Positions 41,738 through 50,565 of a DNA stretch of 64,000 bases are shown here, one piece after another. The translations under genes and the position numbers were made by a program. This DNA is from Clostridiales bacterium (GTDB taxonomy: Bacteria > Bacillota > Clostridia > Saccharofermentanales > Saccharofermentanaceae): the NCBI GenBank assembly GCA_017615755.1, contig JAFZZM010000024.1:1-64000 (forward strand), in the 5' to 3' direction. The notes under the pieces were generated by a model that was given only the letters and a program-made list of their open reading frames with translations, was not told where the DNA came from and made no database searches. How positions within the stretch are numbered: position 1 is the stretch's first letter; each line of letters opens with the position of its first letter.

Positions 41738-44209
41738 TTACTTACTTTCTGCAACGATCAGGGCCACCCGGTTCTGGATCGTCGCTGCCACATCCTTCGC
41801 ATTCTTTTGTCCGGCAAAGTAAGCCGAGGCCTCTTCGTTGATCACGGAAAGGATGTCAGGATACGACACATATTTGGTATGTACATGCTCGATCATAGTG
41901 ATCCATGTCTTTGCTTTTTCCTCGTCCAGCGGAGCACTGCCATGCGTCTTCGGATCCGGGCTCTGCGCGGCTCTTGCATGGTAATTATCTATGTCCACCG
42001 TATTCTGTGCATCGACTGCACTTCGAAGGATCGAAGCACCTTCATGCTTGTTCTTTGGTGCCAAAGAAAGCAGATAGCGGACAAAATCCCACGCTTCGTC
42101 CTGGTGACGGGAAAACGCGGAAATACCGACAGAAAGTGCCGCACGTGCAGAGAATCCTTTTCCCTCCGCCGTAGGATAACCGAGGAACGTAACATTGCCC
42201 TGATTCACATCGCAATAACGTCCATATGAATTCGCCAGAGAGGCAAAACGGTATTCGTTCATAGCGCAGATCCCGAGCGTGATTGCATTCGCGTCCGGCG
42301 AGTGGTAAGACTCATCGTCCAGTTCTTCGCGGTTATTGCGGCTCACTTCGCACTTTTTCGCGACCTCCAGAAGCGTAGCGAATTCGTCTGAATCAAAGGA
42401 GACTTCGCCCGTATCGTAGTTCACAAAATGACTCATGTCTCCGGAAACCATATCGTCCAGAAAATGCTGGGACGTTATGCTGTAAAAAGCCGTCATATCA
42501 GAAGGCAGTGAGGAAAGAAAGCTACTGTATTCCGAATAGGTCCAGCCGGTCCGTTCTCCACAATATTCTTTGTTTCCGACCAATCCGTACACATAGAATG
42601 TCAGTGGCATCTGGTACAATTTTCCGTTTGTTTCAAAAGCACGCATCACGTTGTCAAAATACAAACTCCGGTCGATCCCGTTCGTGCTGTCGATATATGT
42701 ATTCAGATCTATCAGGACCTTCTCGTTTTCAAATTCACCGAAGTCCGTGAAATTCATGACGATATCCGGACCCGTTCCGGAACGCATCGCTTCAAAAACT
42801 TTGTAACCGACATCGGCACTCGCCTGGAACGGAGGCAATGTCCGGTCGATCTCGTCCGCATAGTCATAGAGCATGACACGAGCTTTGGCTCCGGTCTGTT
42901 GGTTGTACTCCACTACCTGGTCGATCAGTTCATCGGAATTCACACCATAGGCCGCAAGATGCAGCAGTGCTTTTCCCGCATGTGGATTCTTTGCAGCCCG
43001 CTGGAAATGGATAAGCTTATACGACCCTTCTTCCTGACTGCCCTCCACTCTCGTCGGTTCCTGAAAAAATGCCATCTCGTCGGAATTGATCACTCTGCAG
43101 GATCGTTCATCCAGACGTTTGCAGTTTACATCAGTCTCATTCCAGTTGATGAGTGCTTCTCGCGTACCGGTAATAATGTCTACCTTCACCACACCATTGG
43201 CTCCAATGCCGTATATGCCATCTTCTCCCGGGAAAAGAACACTCGGCACATTCGGTGAAAGCGCTTCTCTGCTTCCGATCGGTTTTCCGCTATTAATATC
43301 CATCTCCTGGATCGTCCGCTCGGAAACATTCTGATCACCGGATTCCGTGATCTTATTAAATATGCAGTAAAGTTTTCCGTTTTCGTAGAAGACTCCCTCG
43401 ATCCTTCCGGTCTCCATCGTTGTCATGGAGTCGTTCGACACCTGCCAGATCAGGTTTGCATCCTTATCCATCAGCATGGTCATATAATCTTCCATAAAGA
43501 GGAGGCGGCCATCCGGCAGCACAGCATATTGCCCTGTTGCCGGAAAATTCTGCATCTCCTGTATAGGTTTTTTCTCCAGCATTTCGCCTTTACTGTCGAA
43601 GATAAATACGAAAGGTTCTATCTTTATGTCATCGCCTTCAAAAGTTACCTGGGCAAAGAACATGCCGAGTCTTCCGTCTGAAAACTCAAATACTCTTCCA
43701 TATGTGGGCAGATTCAGAGCATCATCGCCGCTCAACGTAAAGAGATACTCGCCGGCGCTGCTGAAGATTGCCCATCCTTCGATATAGTATTTCCCTGCGA
43801 TCAATTCCTGATATTTGGGTGTATCCTGGGGAAACTGCATCTGGTCGACCTGTTTCTGGATCTCATCCGGCAAAACGTACTGCACGTGATACTGCTGTGC
43901 GATATATTTCCCGGCAAAAATCGGGGCACCGTGAAGGCTTGAATATTCCACTTTCAGATCCGGATCCTTCGGGACATCAAGGATCACTTCTGAAGCCGCA
44001 AAAAACGGGTCATCTTCCTTCACCAGATCCGCGTTGTAGTCAACGTTATTATTCGGGTTCTCCGTGTTTACACCACTTACGACCTTGTTGGTTGTCGAAG
44101 CATCTGTGTTCTTTGGATCCGTAGTATTCTCCGGATCCTTCTTTCCGCATCCACAAGACGCAATCATTAATGCTGCCATGAAAAATGCTGCGATTCTTCT
44201 ATGCTTCAT
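41738..44209 (-). CDS. very long extracellular solute-binding lipoprotein (family 1-like C-terminus)
   Basis: An 823-residue lipoprotein: signal peptide with lipobox near MIASC (about residue 19), an Asn/Thr-rich tether, a ~350-residue N-terminal domain built of repeated strands (for example AIFSSAGEYLFTLSGDD, FIFDSKGEMLEKK) that resembles a beta-propeller, then from KNPHAGK (~405) a family 1 solute-binding domain (VVEYNQQTGAKARVMLYDY ... GTGPDIVMNF ... NGKLYQMPLTFYVYGL ... EAWDFVRYLLSL). Solute-binding proteins are usually ~420 residues; here the binding domain is only the second half. GGGGAGG precedes ATG 44209. A paralogue lies upstream and no permease is near. Confidence 0.82.
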   Translation of the reverse strand: MKHRRIAAFFMAALMIASCGCGKKDPENTTDPKNTDASTTNKVVSGVNTENPNNNVDYNADLVKEDDPFFAASEVILDVPKDPDLKVEYSSLHGAPIFAGKYIAQQYHVQYVLPDEIQKQVDQMQFPQDTPKYQELIAGKYYIEGWAIFSSAGEYLFTLSGDDALNLPTYGRVFEFSDGRLGMFFAQVTFEGDDIKIEPFVFIFDSKGEMLEKKPIQEMQNFPATGQYAVLPDGRLLFMEDYMTMLMDKDANLIWQVSNDSMTTMETGRIEGVFYENGKLYCIFNKITESGDQNVSERTIQEMDINSGKPIGSREALSPNVPSVLFPGEDGIYGIGANGVVKVDIITGTREALINWNETDVNCKRLDERSCRVINSDEMAFFQEPTRVEGSQEEGSYKLIHFQRAAKNPHAGKALLHLAAYGVNSDELIDQVVEYNQQTGAKARVMLYDYADEIDRTLPPFQASADVGYKVFEAMRSGTGPDIVMNFTDFGEFENEKVLIDLNTYIDSTNGIDRSLYFDNVMRAFETNGKLYQMPLTFYVYGLVGNKEYCGERTGWTYSEYSSFLSSLPSDMTAFYSITSQHFLDDMVSGDMSHFVNYDTGEVSFDSDEFATLLEVAKKCEVSRNNREELDDESYHSPDANAITLGICAMNEYRFASLANSYGRYCDVNQGNVTFLGYPTAEGKGFSARAALSVGISAFSRHQDEAWDFVRYLLSLAPKNKHEGASILRSAVDAQNTVDIDNYHARAAQSPDPKTHGSAPLDEEKAKTWITMIEHVHTKYVSYPDILSVINEEASAYFAGQKNAKDVAATIQNRVALIVAESK

Positions 44210-44242
44210 ACCCCAAAGTCCTCCCCGAAAAAACTGTTCGAC

Positions 44243-46681
44243 CTATCCTCTCTCTTTCACGACAGTCGCGGCACGTCTCTGGATGTTATTGACCACATCT
44301 TCGATCGAGCGCTGGCCGTGGAGATATCCCGGAACTTCTTCCTTGATGATCACCAGTATCGACATATCCAGATTACTGCAGGTATGGATCCTGTCAAGCA
44401 CCGAGAGAAGTTCGGAAACCTTCCCGTTATCCAGTTTCGGCAGAGAATGAATGTATTCGGCATCATAGGAAACATGCTTCAGGGAGTCCTCATATCTGCC
44501 CACTTCTTCCTTCAGTTTCTCTTCACAGGATGCGCGGCATACCGGAAGCATGTTCGTCTCGATCGCAAGTCTCGTCATGACCTCTTTTTCGAAGAGATAC
44601 TTCACAAAATCCCAAGCTTCTTCCTGATACCGGGAAGCCTTCGAAATGCCGACACACATACCATAGGAAAAACTCATGCCGCCTTCTTCCGTACTCGGAT
44701 TGCCGACAAACACGATCTCCCCGTCTTTCGAATCGGTCACATAAGCATAGTGCATCAGTTGGCTGACATCAGCCTGTGCGGTTGCCGTCAGGCCGATCGC
44801 GGCCATCTCGCGGTCAAGGATAAGTCTGTCTTCGTATCCTTCGATATTGGAGCGGCTCTCGAAGATCTGGTCAACCGACCGCATGGAGCCATGTTCTTTC
44901 ACAACATCAAGGATCTTGGCAAACTCCGGATCGTCAAAATGCACTTCTTTCTTATCGTAGTCCACGAATCTTCTCATCGAACTCTGCAGAAGCTGTTCCA
45001 GAAGATCGCCCCAAGCGGTCTCCGGGATCATGGTCACGTTCTCCGGGAGGTTTTTTGAAGCAGTGGAAAAATCGTCAAACGTCCACTTTCCCGGATTTCC
45101 GATATATTTCGAATTTCCGATCATTCCCGTCATTTGGAAAGTGATCGGTATCTGATACAGCTTTCCATTCATCTCGGCGGCACGGAAAACATTATCGAAA
45201 TACTCGCCTCTATTCAGTCCCTCTTTTCCATCGATAAACGAATTCAGATCCAGAAGGACCATCTCGTTGTTAAACTGGCTGTATTCACCGAAGTTCATCA
45301 GAATATCCGGACCCGTTCCCGAGAGAAGATCCAGGAAAATCTTGTCCGTAATTTCGGAAATCTTCTTATCCCTTTCCTCTGATGTGTCAAACATGACCGA
45401 ACCATCAAAATACTCCTGGAAAACGATCCTGGCTTTTCTGTTTTCGTCACGGTTATATTCGGTTACGTATTTGAGAAAAGAACTCGCTCCGAGCGCGTCC
45501 GGTACCGCGATCTTGATGATCTTTTTTCCGGCATGCGGATTCTTATCGGCCTTTTTGAGGTGGAGAAGATAGAGCTTCATGCTTTCCGGAGAAGCCAGGT
45601 ACTCATCCCGATTCTCTTCTTGACGGACTGCATACAGCTCCTGCTCCGAAGCAACACGATAATCCAGCAGTCCGTAGTAATTGCAATCTGTATCCGTCCA
45701 TCTCAGAAACGGTTCAGTTTCTGAAGTCCTAAAGTTTTTGATTTTGTTGAGACCACCGGTCACAGTCTGGTATGTTTCGGAATCTCCGGCTTTCAGGAAT
45801 GCGGCCTCCACACCGGCATTCAAGCGGATCTGCTCTTTCCCAAGAGAGAGCGGACTGGTGTTGATTTCAAGAAGGTAGTAATAAGAAGGATCACTTTCAC
45901 TCATGGCCAGATGATGACATCCCAGATAATACTTACCATCCTGTATCAGGATCTTGTAGTCACTCTCCTGTGCTTTTACCGAACCCAGACATTTTCCGGT
46001 CTTATCAAACAAGGCCACACCGGAAAGTCCTCCGCAAAGGAAATTCCCGTTTTCCATTTCCACCGTGGAGAGCGTATATGCATAAGGAGAAGTCTTCATC
46101 TCCGGAATAGAATCGGTATCCAGTTTGATTTCTTTTCCGATCTTTCCTTCTGTCGTGATTTCTTTCAGCGAATTATGTATATCATAATCCGGCGCTTCAC
46201 CAAAAGTTGAGGTAACCAGGTACTGCGTGCCGTCCTTACCGCAAAAAGCACTTGTCACTGTACCGATCTCCATTTCCGAAAGATATCCAAGATAGTTTCC
46301 GGAAAGATCATACACCAGAAAACCATCCTTCTGATATTCTGTCATTTCCTGATACAAGGCAATGACCTCCTCTTCCGAAAGAGATAGAGGATTACTTTGA
46401 TATTTGTTGACGCGTTTCTGGAATTCTTCCGAGTATGTATATTGCTCGAAAATTCTGACCATCACGAGATCATTCAGGATAAACGTTTGGTCGAAATATC
46501 TCTGTTCAAGAACAAGGTCTTCATTCTTGGGATAAGTTAACTCGATTTCCTGTGATTCGAAATACGGGTCATCTGATTGAACAACATTTGTGGCCTCTTT
46601 CTTTTTCGTACAGGCACAAATGGATAGCAGGATAGAAAGACTGACCGCCGATGCAAGCAATCCGGACACGAATCGTCTCAT
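44243..46681 (-). CDS. very long extracellular solute-binding lipoprotein, paralogue
   Basis: An 812-residue paralogue of the next gene downstream: lipobox in LLSICAC (Cys ~22-24), N-terminal strand-rich domain (FLVYDLSGNYLGYLSEME; VALFDKTGKCLGSVKAQE), then after DKNPHAGKKI (~380) a solute-binding domain with GTGPDILMNFGEYSQF, NGKLYQIPITFQMTGMIGN and EEAWDFVKYLFE. GGAGGTTGTATT precedes ATG 46681. The two genes are 33 bp apart and surely co-transcribed. The modest identity suggests an old duplication, possibly for different ligands or for signalling rather than uptake. Confidence 0.82.
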   Translation of the reverse strand: MRRFVSGLLASAVSLSILLSICACTKKKEATNVVQSDDPYFESQEIELTYPKNEDLVLEQRYFDQTFILNDLVMVRIFEQYTYSEEFQKRVNKYQSNPLSLSEEEVIALYQEMTEYQKDGFLVYDLSGNYLGYLSEMEIGTVTSAFCGKDGTQYLVTSTFGEAPDYDIHNSLKEITTEGKIGKEIKLDTDSIPEMKTSPYAYTLSTVEMENGNFLCGGLSGVALFDKTGKCLGSVKAQESDYKILIQDGKYYLGCHHLAMSESDPSYYYLLEINTSPLSLGKEQIRLNAGVEAAFLKAGDSETYQTVTGGLNKIKNFRTSETEPFLRWTDTDCNYYGLLDYRVASEQELYAVRQEENRDEYLASPESMKLYLLHLKKADKNPHAGKKIIKIAVPDALGASSFLKYVTEYNRDENRKARIVFQEYFDGSVMFDTSEERDKKISEITDKIFLDLLSGTGPDILMNFGEYSQFNNEMVLLDLNSFIDGKEGLNRGEYFDNVFRAAEMNGKLYQIPITFQMTGMIGNSKYIGNPGKWTFDDFSTASKNLPENVTMIPETAWGDLLEQLLQSSMRRFVDYDKKEVHFDDPEFAKILDVVKEHGSMRSVDQIFESRSNIEGYEDRLILDREMAAIGLTATAQADVSQLMHYAYVTDSKDGEIVFVGNPSTEEGGMSFSYGMCVGISKASRYQEEAWDFVKYLFEKEVMTRLAIETNMLPVCRASCEEKLKEEVGRYEDSLKHVSYDAEYIHSLPKLDNGKVSELLSVLDRIHTCSNLDMSILVIIKEEVPGYLHGQRSIEDVVNNIQRRAATVVKERG

Positions 46682-46790
46682 AATACAACCTCCAACATTA
46701 TGTTTTTCTACCCTTCAAGTTCATCTTACAATAGAAATGTGTTAAGGAGGTTACGATTCCGTCACCATTGCTCGCATCGGCGGTCTAATT

Positions 46791-47444
46791 TTACGATCTG
46801 CTCTCGAAGTCTTCGTCGATTGCTTCACGCCAGGAGGCATCCATCTTTCCTTTTCTTCTCACACTGGAAAGCGCCTGGCCCATGCAGGCAAAGTTGATGG
46901 CCGTACCTGCTGCATCGCAGTGATAATTCACTGCGCGTTCTTCCGCGATACCGAAGCTTTTTGCTGTGCTGACCGCATCAATATTCGCACCCAGGAAGAT
47001 AAACTCCCAGCCCTCTTCCTTCTTCGCCTCGACCATTTTCTTGACCTTTTCCGCCGAGAATTTGCGGCTGCTGTTCTCCATACCGTCCGTGGTGATCACG
47101 AAGATCGTATTCGCCGGCACATCTTCTTTTCTGACATACTTATGGATGCCGGAGATGTGCTCGATCGTTGAGCCGACCGCGTCCAGAAGAGCGGTACTAC
47201 CACGTACGAAATACTCTTTGTCGGTCATGTCCGATACTTCCGAAAGCTTCACTCTGTCATGCAATGTCTCTACCAATGAATCGAAGAGAACAGTGGTTAC
47301 GAAGCACTCGCCTTCCTCTTTCTTCTGCTTGTTGATCATGGAGTTGAAACCACCGATCGTGTCAGTTTCCAGTCCGCCCATCGAACCACTTCTGTCCAGA
47401 ATAAAAACGATTTCCGTGATGTTGTTCTTTACTTCTTTTTTCAT
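46791..47444 (-). CDS. von Willebrand factor A domain protein
   Basis: A 217-residue cytosolic protein consisting of one VWA domain. The metal-ion adhesion site is complete: DRSGSM (residues 18-23), a Thr in RGSTALLDA and the Asp in TTDGMEN. It resembles stand-alone TerY-like VWA proteins, though no tellurite or AAA-ATPase partner is near. The C-terminal third (NYHCDAAGTAINFACMGQAL) is typical of that group. AGGAGGAAAAGAAC precedes ATG 47444. It lies 109 bp upstream of the solute-binding genes. Confidence 0.85.
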   Translation of the reverse strand: MKKEVKNNITEIVFILDRSGSMGGLETDTIGGFNSMINKQKKEEGECFVTTVLFDSLVETLHDRVKLSEVSDMTDKEYFVRGSTALLDAVGSTIEHISGIHKYVRKEDVPANTIFVITTDGMENSSRKFSAEKVKKMVEAKKEEGWEFIFLGANIDAVSTAKSFGIAEERAVNYHCDAAGTAINFACMGQALSSVRRKGKMDASWREAIDEDFESRS

Positions 47445-47555
47445 GTTCTTTTCCTCCTGTAATTCATATTTCCGCCGGCCTGTTTCCGGCCGGGGCGCGG
47501 CGTTTTTTCTCCGCTGTATCTCTTGCTTACAGGTACATTAAACAAAAAACAGACA

Positions 47556-47580
47556 TAAAAAAGGTCGCCTCTCAGGCGAC
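47556..47580 (-). terminator. terminator after the EAL gene
   Basis: GTCGCCT (47564-47570) and AGGCGAC (47574-47580) with CTC loop; on the minus strand followed by CTTTTTTATG. Confidence 0.85.
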
Positions 47581-47613
47581 ACTTTTCATTTGCATTATTA
47601 GAAGAAACCGGTC

Positions 47614-49899
47614 TTACGAAGCCTGGCTTTTTTCCAGGAATTCATCGAATTCAGTTAGCGGGAGCGGCTTGGCGAAATAGTATCCCTGGAACAATTTACA
47701 GCCCATCTCGCAGAGCATGTCGAGCTGAGGTTTGGTCTCGACACCTTCGGTCAAAGAGAAGATGCCCAGATCTTCCGAAAGATTAATGATGTTCTGCAGG
47801 ATCGTTCTTGCCTTGTTGTCATCCGCAGTCTTGGTGAGAAACTTCATGTCGATCTTCAGCACATCGACCGGCATATCCTTGAGGAGATTCAAGGATGAAT
47901 AACCGGAACCGAAGTCGTCCATCTCCACGATGAAGCCGGCCGCACGGAGCTCATCGAGCATTCGCATACGGTTGTCTACATCGGTCATCATGACGGTCTC
48001 GGTGATCTCGATACGGAGCCTGGAAGGCGTGATGCCGTATTCTTTTGCCAGTCCCATGATCTCTTCCGTCACGTTCATGAAGTAGAAATCCTTTGGGGAA
48101 ATGTTGACGGAGATAAAGAGGTCTCTTCCCTTCTTCTCCCAGTCAGAAAGGATCTCACAGGCACAGCGCCACATATATCTGTCGATCTCGATGATCATGC
48201 CGTTCTTCTCAAACACCGGAATGAACGAAGCCGGCGGCAGGAATCCGTCCTGCGGATGGAGCCATCTGGCGAGCGCCTCAGCACCCACGATCTTTCCGTT
48301 CTTGTCCACGATCGGCTGCAGATACGGAACGACATTTCTCTTCGCCAACGCGTCCTTCAACTGCGCGGAAATGTGCTGCGCCCAGAGCACGTCTTTTCGG
48401 ATCTTCTCATCGTAGTATGCGATATGCTGCTGGTACTCTTCCTCGATCGTCGACATCGCAAGAAGGGCACGGTCAAACATGAAAGAAATATCCATCTCAC
48501 GTTCGATGACTTCGTACGCACCGATATGGATAACAACATGGTGATCCATCATGCCATCGTTGATGGTATACTTCGCGAGCAGCTCCTCCATTTCTTTTTC
48601 ATGGAAATCTTCTTTCGGAATACACACGCCGAACGTGTCGCCACCGAGTCGTCCGAAAACACCGGTCCTGGAGAAATGCTTTCGCAGGCAGCCTGCGATG
48701 TCTTTCAGCGCCTTGTCTCCAAATGCACTGCCGAACACATCGTTGATCAGCTTGAAGTTCAGAATGTCGATGTAGAGGATCAGGAAGTCCTTCTTCAGCT
48801 CACGGTCCAGTTTCTTTCTGATACAGGTATACAGGTGCTCCTTTGTGAAAAGATCAGTCAGCGCATCGTGCGTCGCATTGTAGCGCTCCTGCTGGAGCAG
48901 TCTTTCCTGCTCAGTCACGTCACGGATGGTTAAGAACGCGCCCGTGACCAGTCCTTTTTCATCCGTAACCGTACGCTTCGCCTGATAGTAATACGTCGCC
49001 TCGTTTCCGCTACCCAGTACCTTCTTGCACTCCCATTCCAGCTCATCGAAATCTTCCTTTTCCCCGAATTTCGCCTGCAAAAGCGCTGAGGCACTATCGA
49101 ACTTTTCATCCGGTATGCCGACCAGATCGATTGCCGGCTGGTTTGCCCAGATGCAGCGCCCGTATGCGTCATAGAAGAAGATCGCGTCCGGCATGTCCGA
49201 TGCCATATTGGCCAAAAGACGGTCCAGAAGTGTCAGCGGGCGGTAATAAAGTGCGAAGTAGAAAATGAGAAGACCGAAGATGCCGTAACCGGTCATGGAA
49301 CGGTCAATCGGAGTACGCGAGAAAATGTAGTACGTCTGCCAGAGTCCGGTCACGACAATCGTTACCAGGATCACCGAATAGCGCTCCATATACACTCTCG
49401 GGGATTTGACGATCTTCACGACAAAGATGATCAGGACTGCAAAGAAGATCGCATACACGACGGCACGGTGGTACGCCTGTCCGAAATACGGAACCACGCG
49501 GTAGTAATTCTCTCCATCGACAAGGATCGGTTCAATATCGAAAGCATGTCCGAAAAACGGATTGAGCAGATACTGGACGACATCGAGCGTGACCGCCGCG
49601 TAAACCAATGCATGCAGTTTCTTGCTCGGCCACTTGAGTACGCAGTACCGGAAGGCAAAATGCAGCAACGCCATGATGAATGCGTCCATGCCTATGAAGT
49701 AGACATAACAACCGATTTTCGCAGGAAGCCATGATGTGGAAAGAACGATGATAAGATTACCGATCACAGGAGGGATCGTCATGCCTACCTGCATAGCTAC
49801 CGCGCCACTGATCTTTTTGTAAGAACGGCTGGCAAGGAAAGTACACGCTAACAAAGCGAGCACCATCGCTATGTAAAGTCCTGCAAATGCGTATCTCAT
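47614..49899 (-). CDS. membrane PAS-GGDEF-EAL protein, probable c-di-GMP phosphodiesterase
   Basis: A 761-residue protein with seven transmembrane segments at the N-terminus (to ~225), a PAS domain (~235-350), a GGDEF-type domain and an EAL domain (~510-755). The cyclase motif is GGDTF at 419-423 in GRLGGDTFGVC, so catalysis there is unlikely. The EAL domain keeps GAEALARW, the Asn of VNISPKDF, EITETVM, DDFGSGYSSL, LTEGVET and the Gln of FQGYYFAKPL, so it should cleave c-di-GMP. ATG 49899 has CAGGAGGGGA upstream; the longer frame to 49938 does not. A terminator follows. Confidence 0.92.
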   Translation of the reverse strand: MRYAFAGLYIAMVLALLACTFLASRSYKKISGAVAMQVGMTIPPVIGNLIIVLSTSWLPAKIGCYVYFIGMDAFIMALLHFAFRYCVLKWPSKKLHALVYAAVTLDVVQYLLNPFFGHAFDIEPILVDGENYYRVVPYFGQAYHRAVVYAIFFAVLIIFVVKIVKSPRVYMERYSVILVTIVVTGLWQTYYIFSRTPIDRSMTGYGIFGLLIFYFALYYRPLTLLDRLLANMASDMPDAIFFYDAYGRCIWANQPAIDLVGIPDEKFDSASALLQAKFGEKEDFDELEWECKKVLGSGNEATYYYQAKRTVTDEKGLVTGAFLTIRDVTEQERLLQQERYNATHDALTDLFTKEHLYTCIRKKLDRELKKDFLILYIDILNFKLINDVFGSAFGDKALKDIAGCLRKHFSRTGVFGRLGGDTFGVCIPKEDFHEKEMEELLAKYTINDGMMDHHVVIHIGAYEVIEREMDISFMFDRALLAMSTIEEEYQQHIAYYDEKIRKDVLWAQHISAQLKDALAKRNVVPYLQPIVDKNGKIVGAEALARWLHPQDGFLPPASFIPVFEKNGMIIEIDRYMWRCACEILSDWEKKGRDLFISVNISPKDFYFMNVTEEIMGLAKEYGITPSRLRIEITETVMMTDVDNRMRMLDELRAAGFIVEMDDFGSGYSSLNLLKDMPVDVLKIDMKFLTKTADDNKARTILQNIINLSEDLGIFSLTEGVETKPQLDMLCEMGCKLFQGYYFAKPLPLTEFDEFLEKSQAS

Positions 49900-50040
49900 C
49901 TTCCCCTCCTGAAAACGCATGATACTAATCAATACCATTTTACTGGGGAAAAATGACGATTCTATGAAATATGTTCAAATAAAAGAAGAAGAGGGAGAGA
50001 ACAATATATCAGCGCGAACCTCCACATAAGCTGGGAAATA

Positions 50041-50502
50041 AGGAAAGGTGAGACGATGACAGATAGTTATGCGTTTCTGTAGATTATATGGGCCTAAAAT
50101 ATTGAACGATGACCGATAAAAATCCAATACTGAAGATTTTATAGGACGAAAAAGCAAACGTTTGACAGATAGAAAACCCGAAATACAAAACTTATGCGCC
50201 TGGGCGTCCGAAAAACGACCGATAAAAATTCAGTAGGTGCAGATTTATCGGACAGAAGCACAGATTATCGACGGATAAGAAATCGAAAGAGTCGTGTTTA
50301 TATGTATCTCCTCGAAAAGCACTTGTGCCCACAAACATTGGTTGCAGAAGATAGTATCAACACCCAGGGAGGCATTGCCCGCTTGGCCATAAAAATACTG
50401 ATCCGGATGAGAAGTCAAGTCCAAAGCCGCGTAGCGGTGCCAGTGGCAGACTTGACTTCTTCATGCAGGATCAGTTTTCTTGTTTACTAGCGGGAAATGT
50501 CT
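50041..50502 (-). repeat. 462-bp structured dispersed repeat, copy D
   Basis: This is the reverse complement of copy C (27805-28265) at roughly 80-85% identity by eye, with matching ends: AGGAAAGGTGAGACGATGAC at the left and CTAGCGGGAAATGT at the right. The nested hairpin lies at ~50370-50502, with AAGTCAAGTC/GACTTGACTT arms intact, and GACCGATA-type tandem units fill 50060-50290. GAAAAGCACTTG lies at 50314-50325. The sequence from 49940 to 50040 and from 50503 to 50565 has no gene; a GGCGCTTCGCGCC hairpin lies near 50519. Confidence 0.7.
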
Positions 50503-50565
50503 CTTTCCGATTATGCAGGCGCTTCGCGCCGAGTACCCAGCGACGAATCCTTCTTTTCGTAAATC

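Noticed and set aside
41738..46681. a complete sugar ABC transporter around the solute-binding genes
   Set aside because: No permease genes on either side; the only sugar-type ATPase is 41 kb away at the window edge.
50194..50490. 98-codon frame in repeat D, also open in repeat C, beginning MRLGVRKTTD
   Set aside because: Comparing the two copies codon by codon, differences fall about equally on first, second and third positions (8, 8 and 9 by eye). Selection on a protein would concentrate them at third positions.
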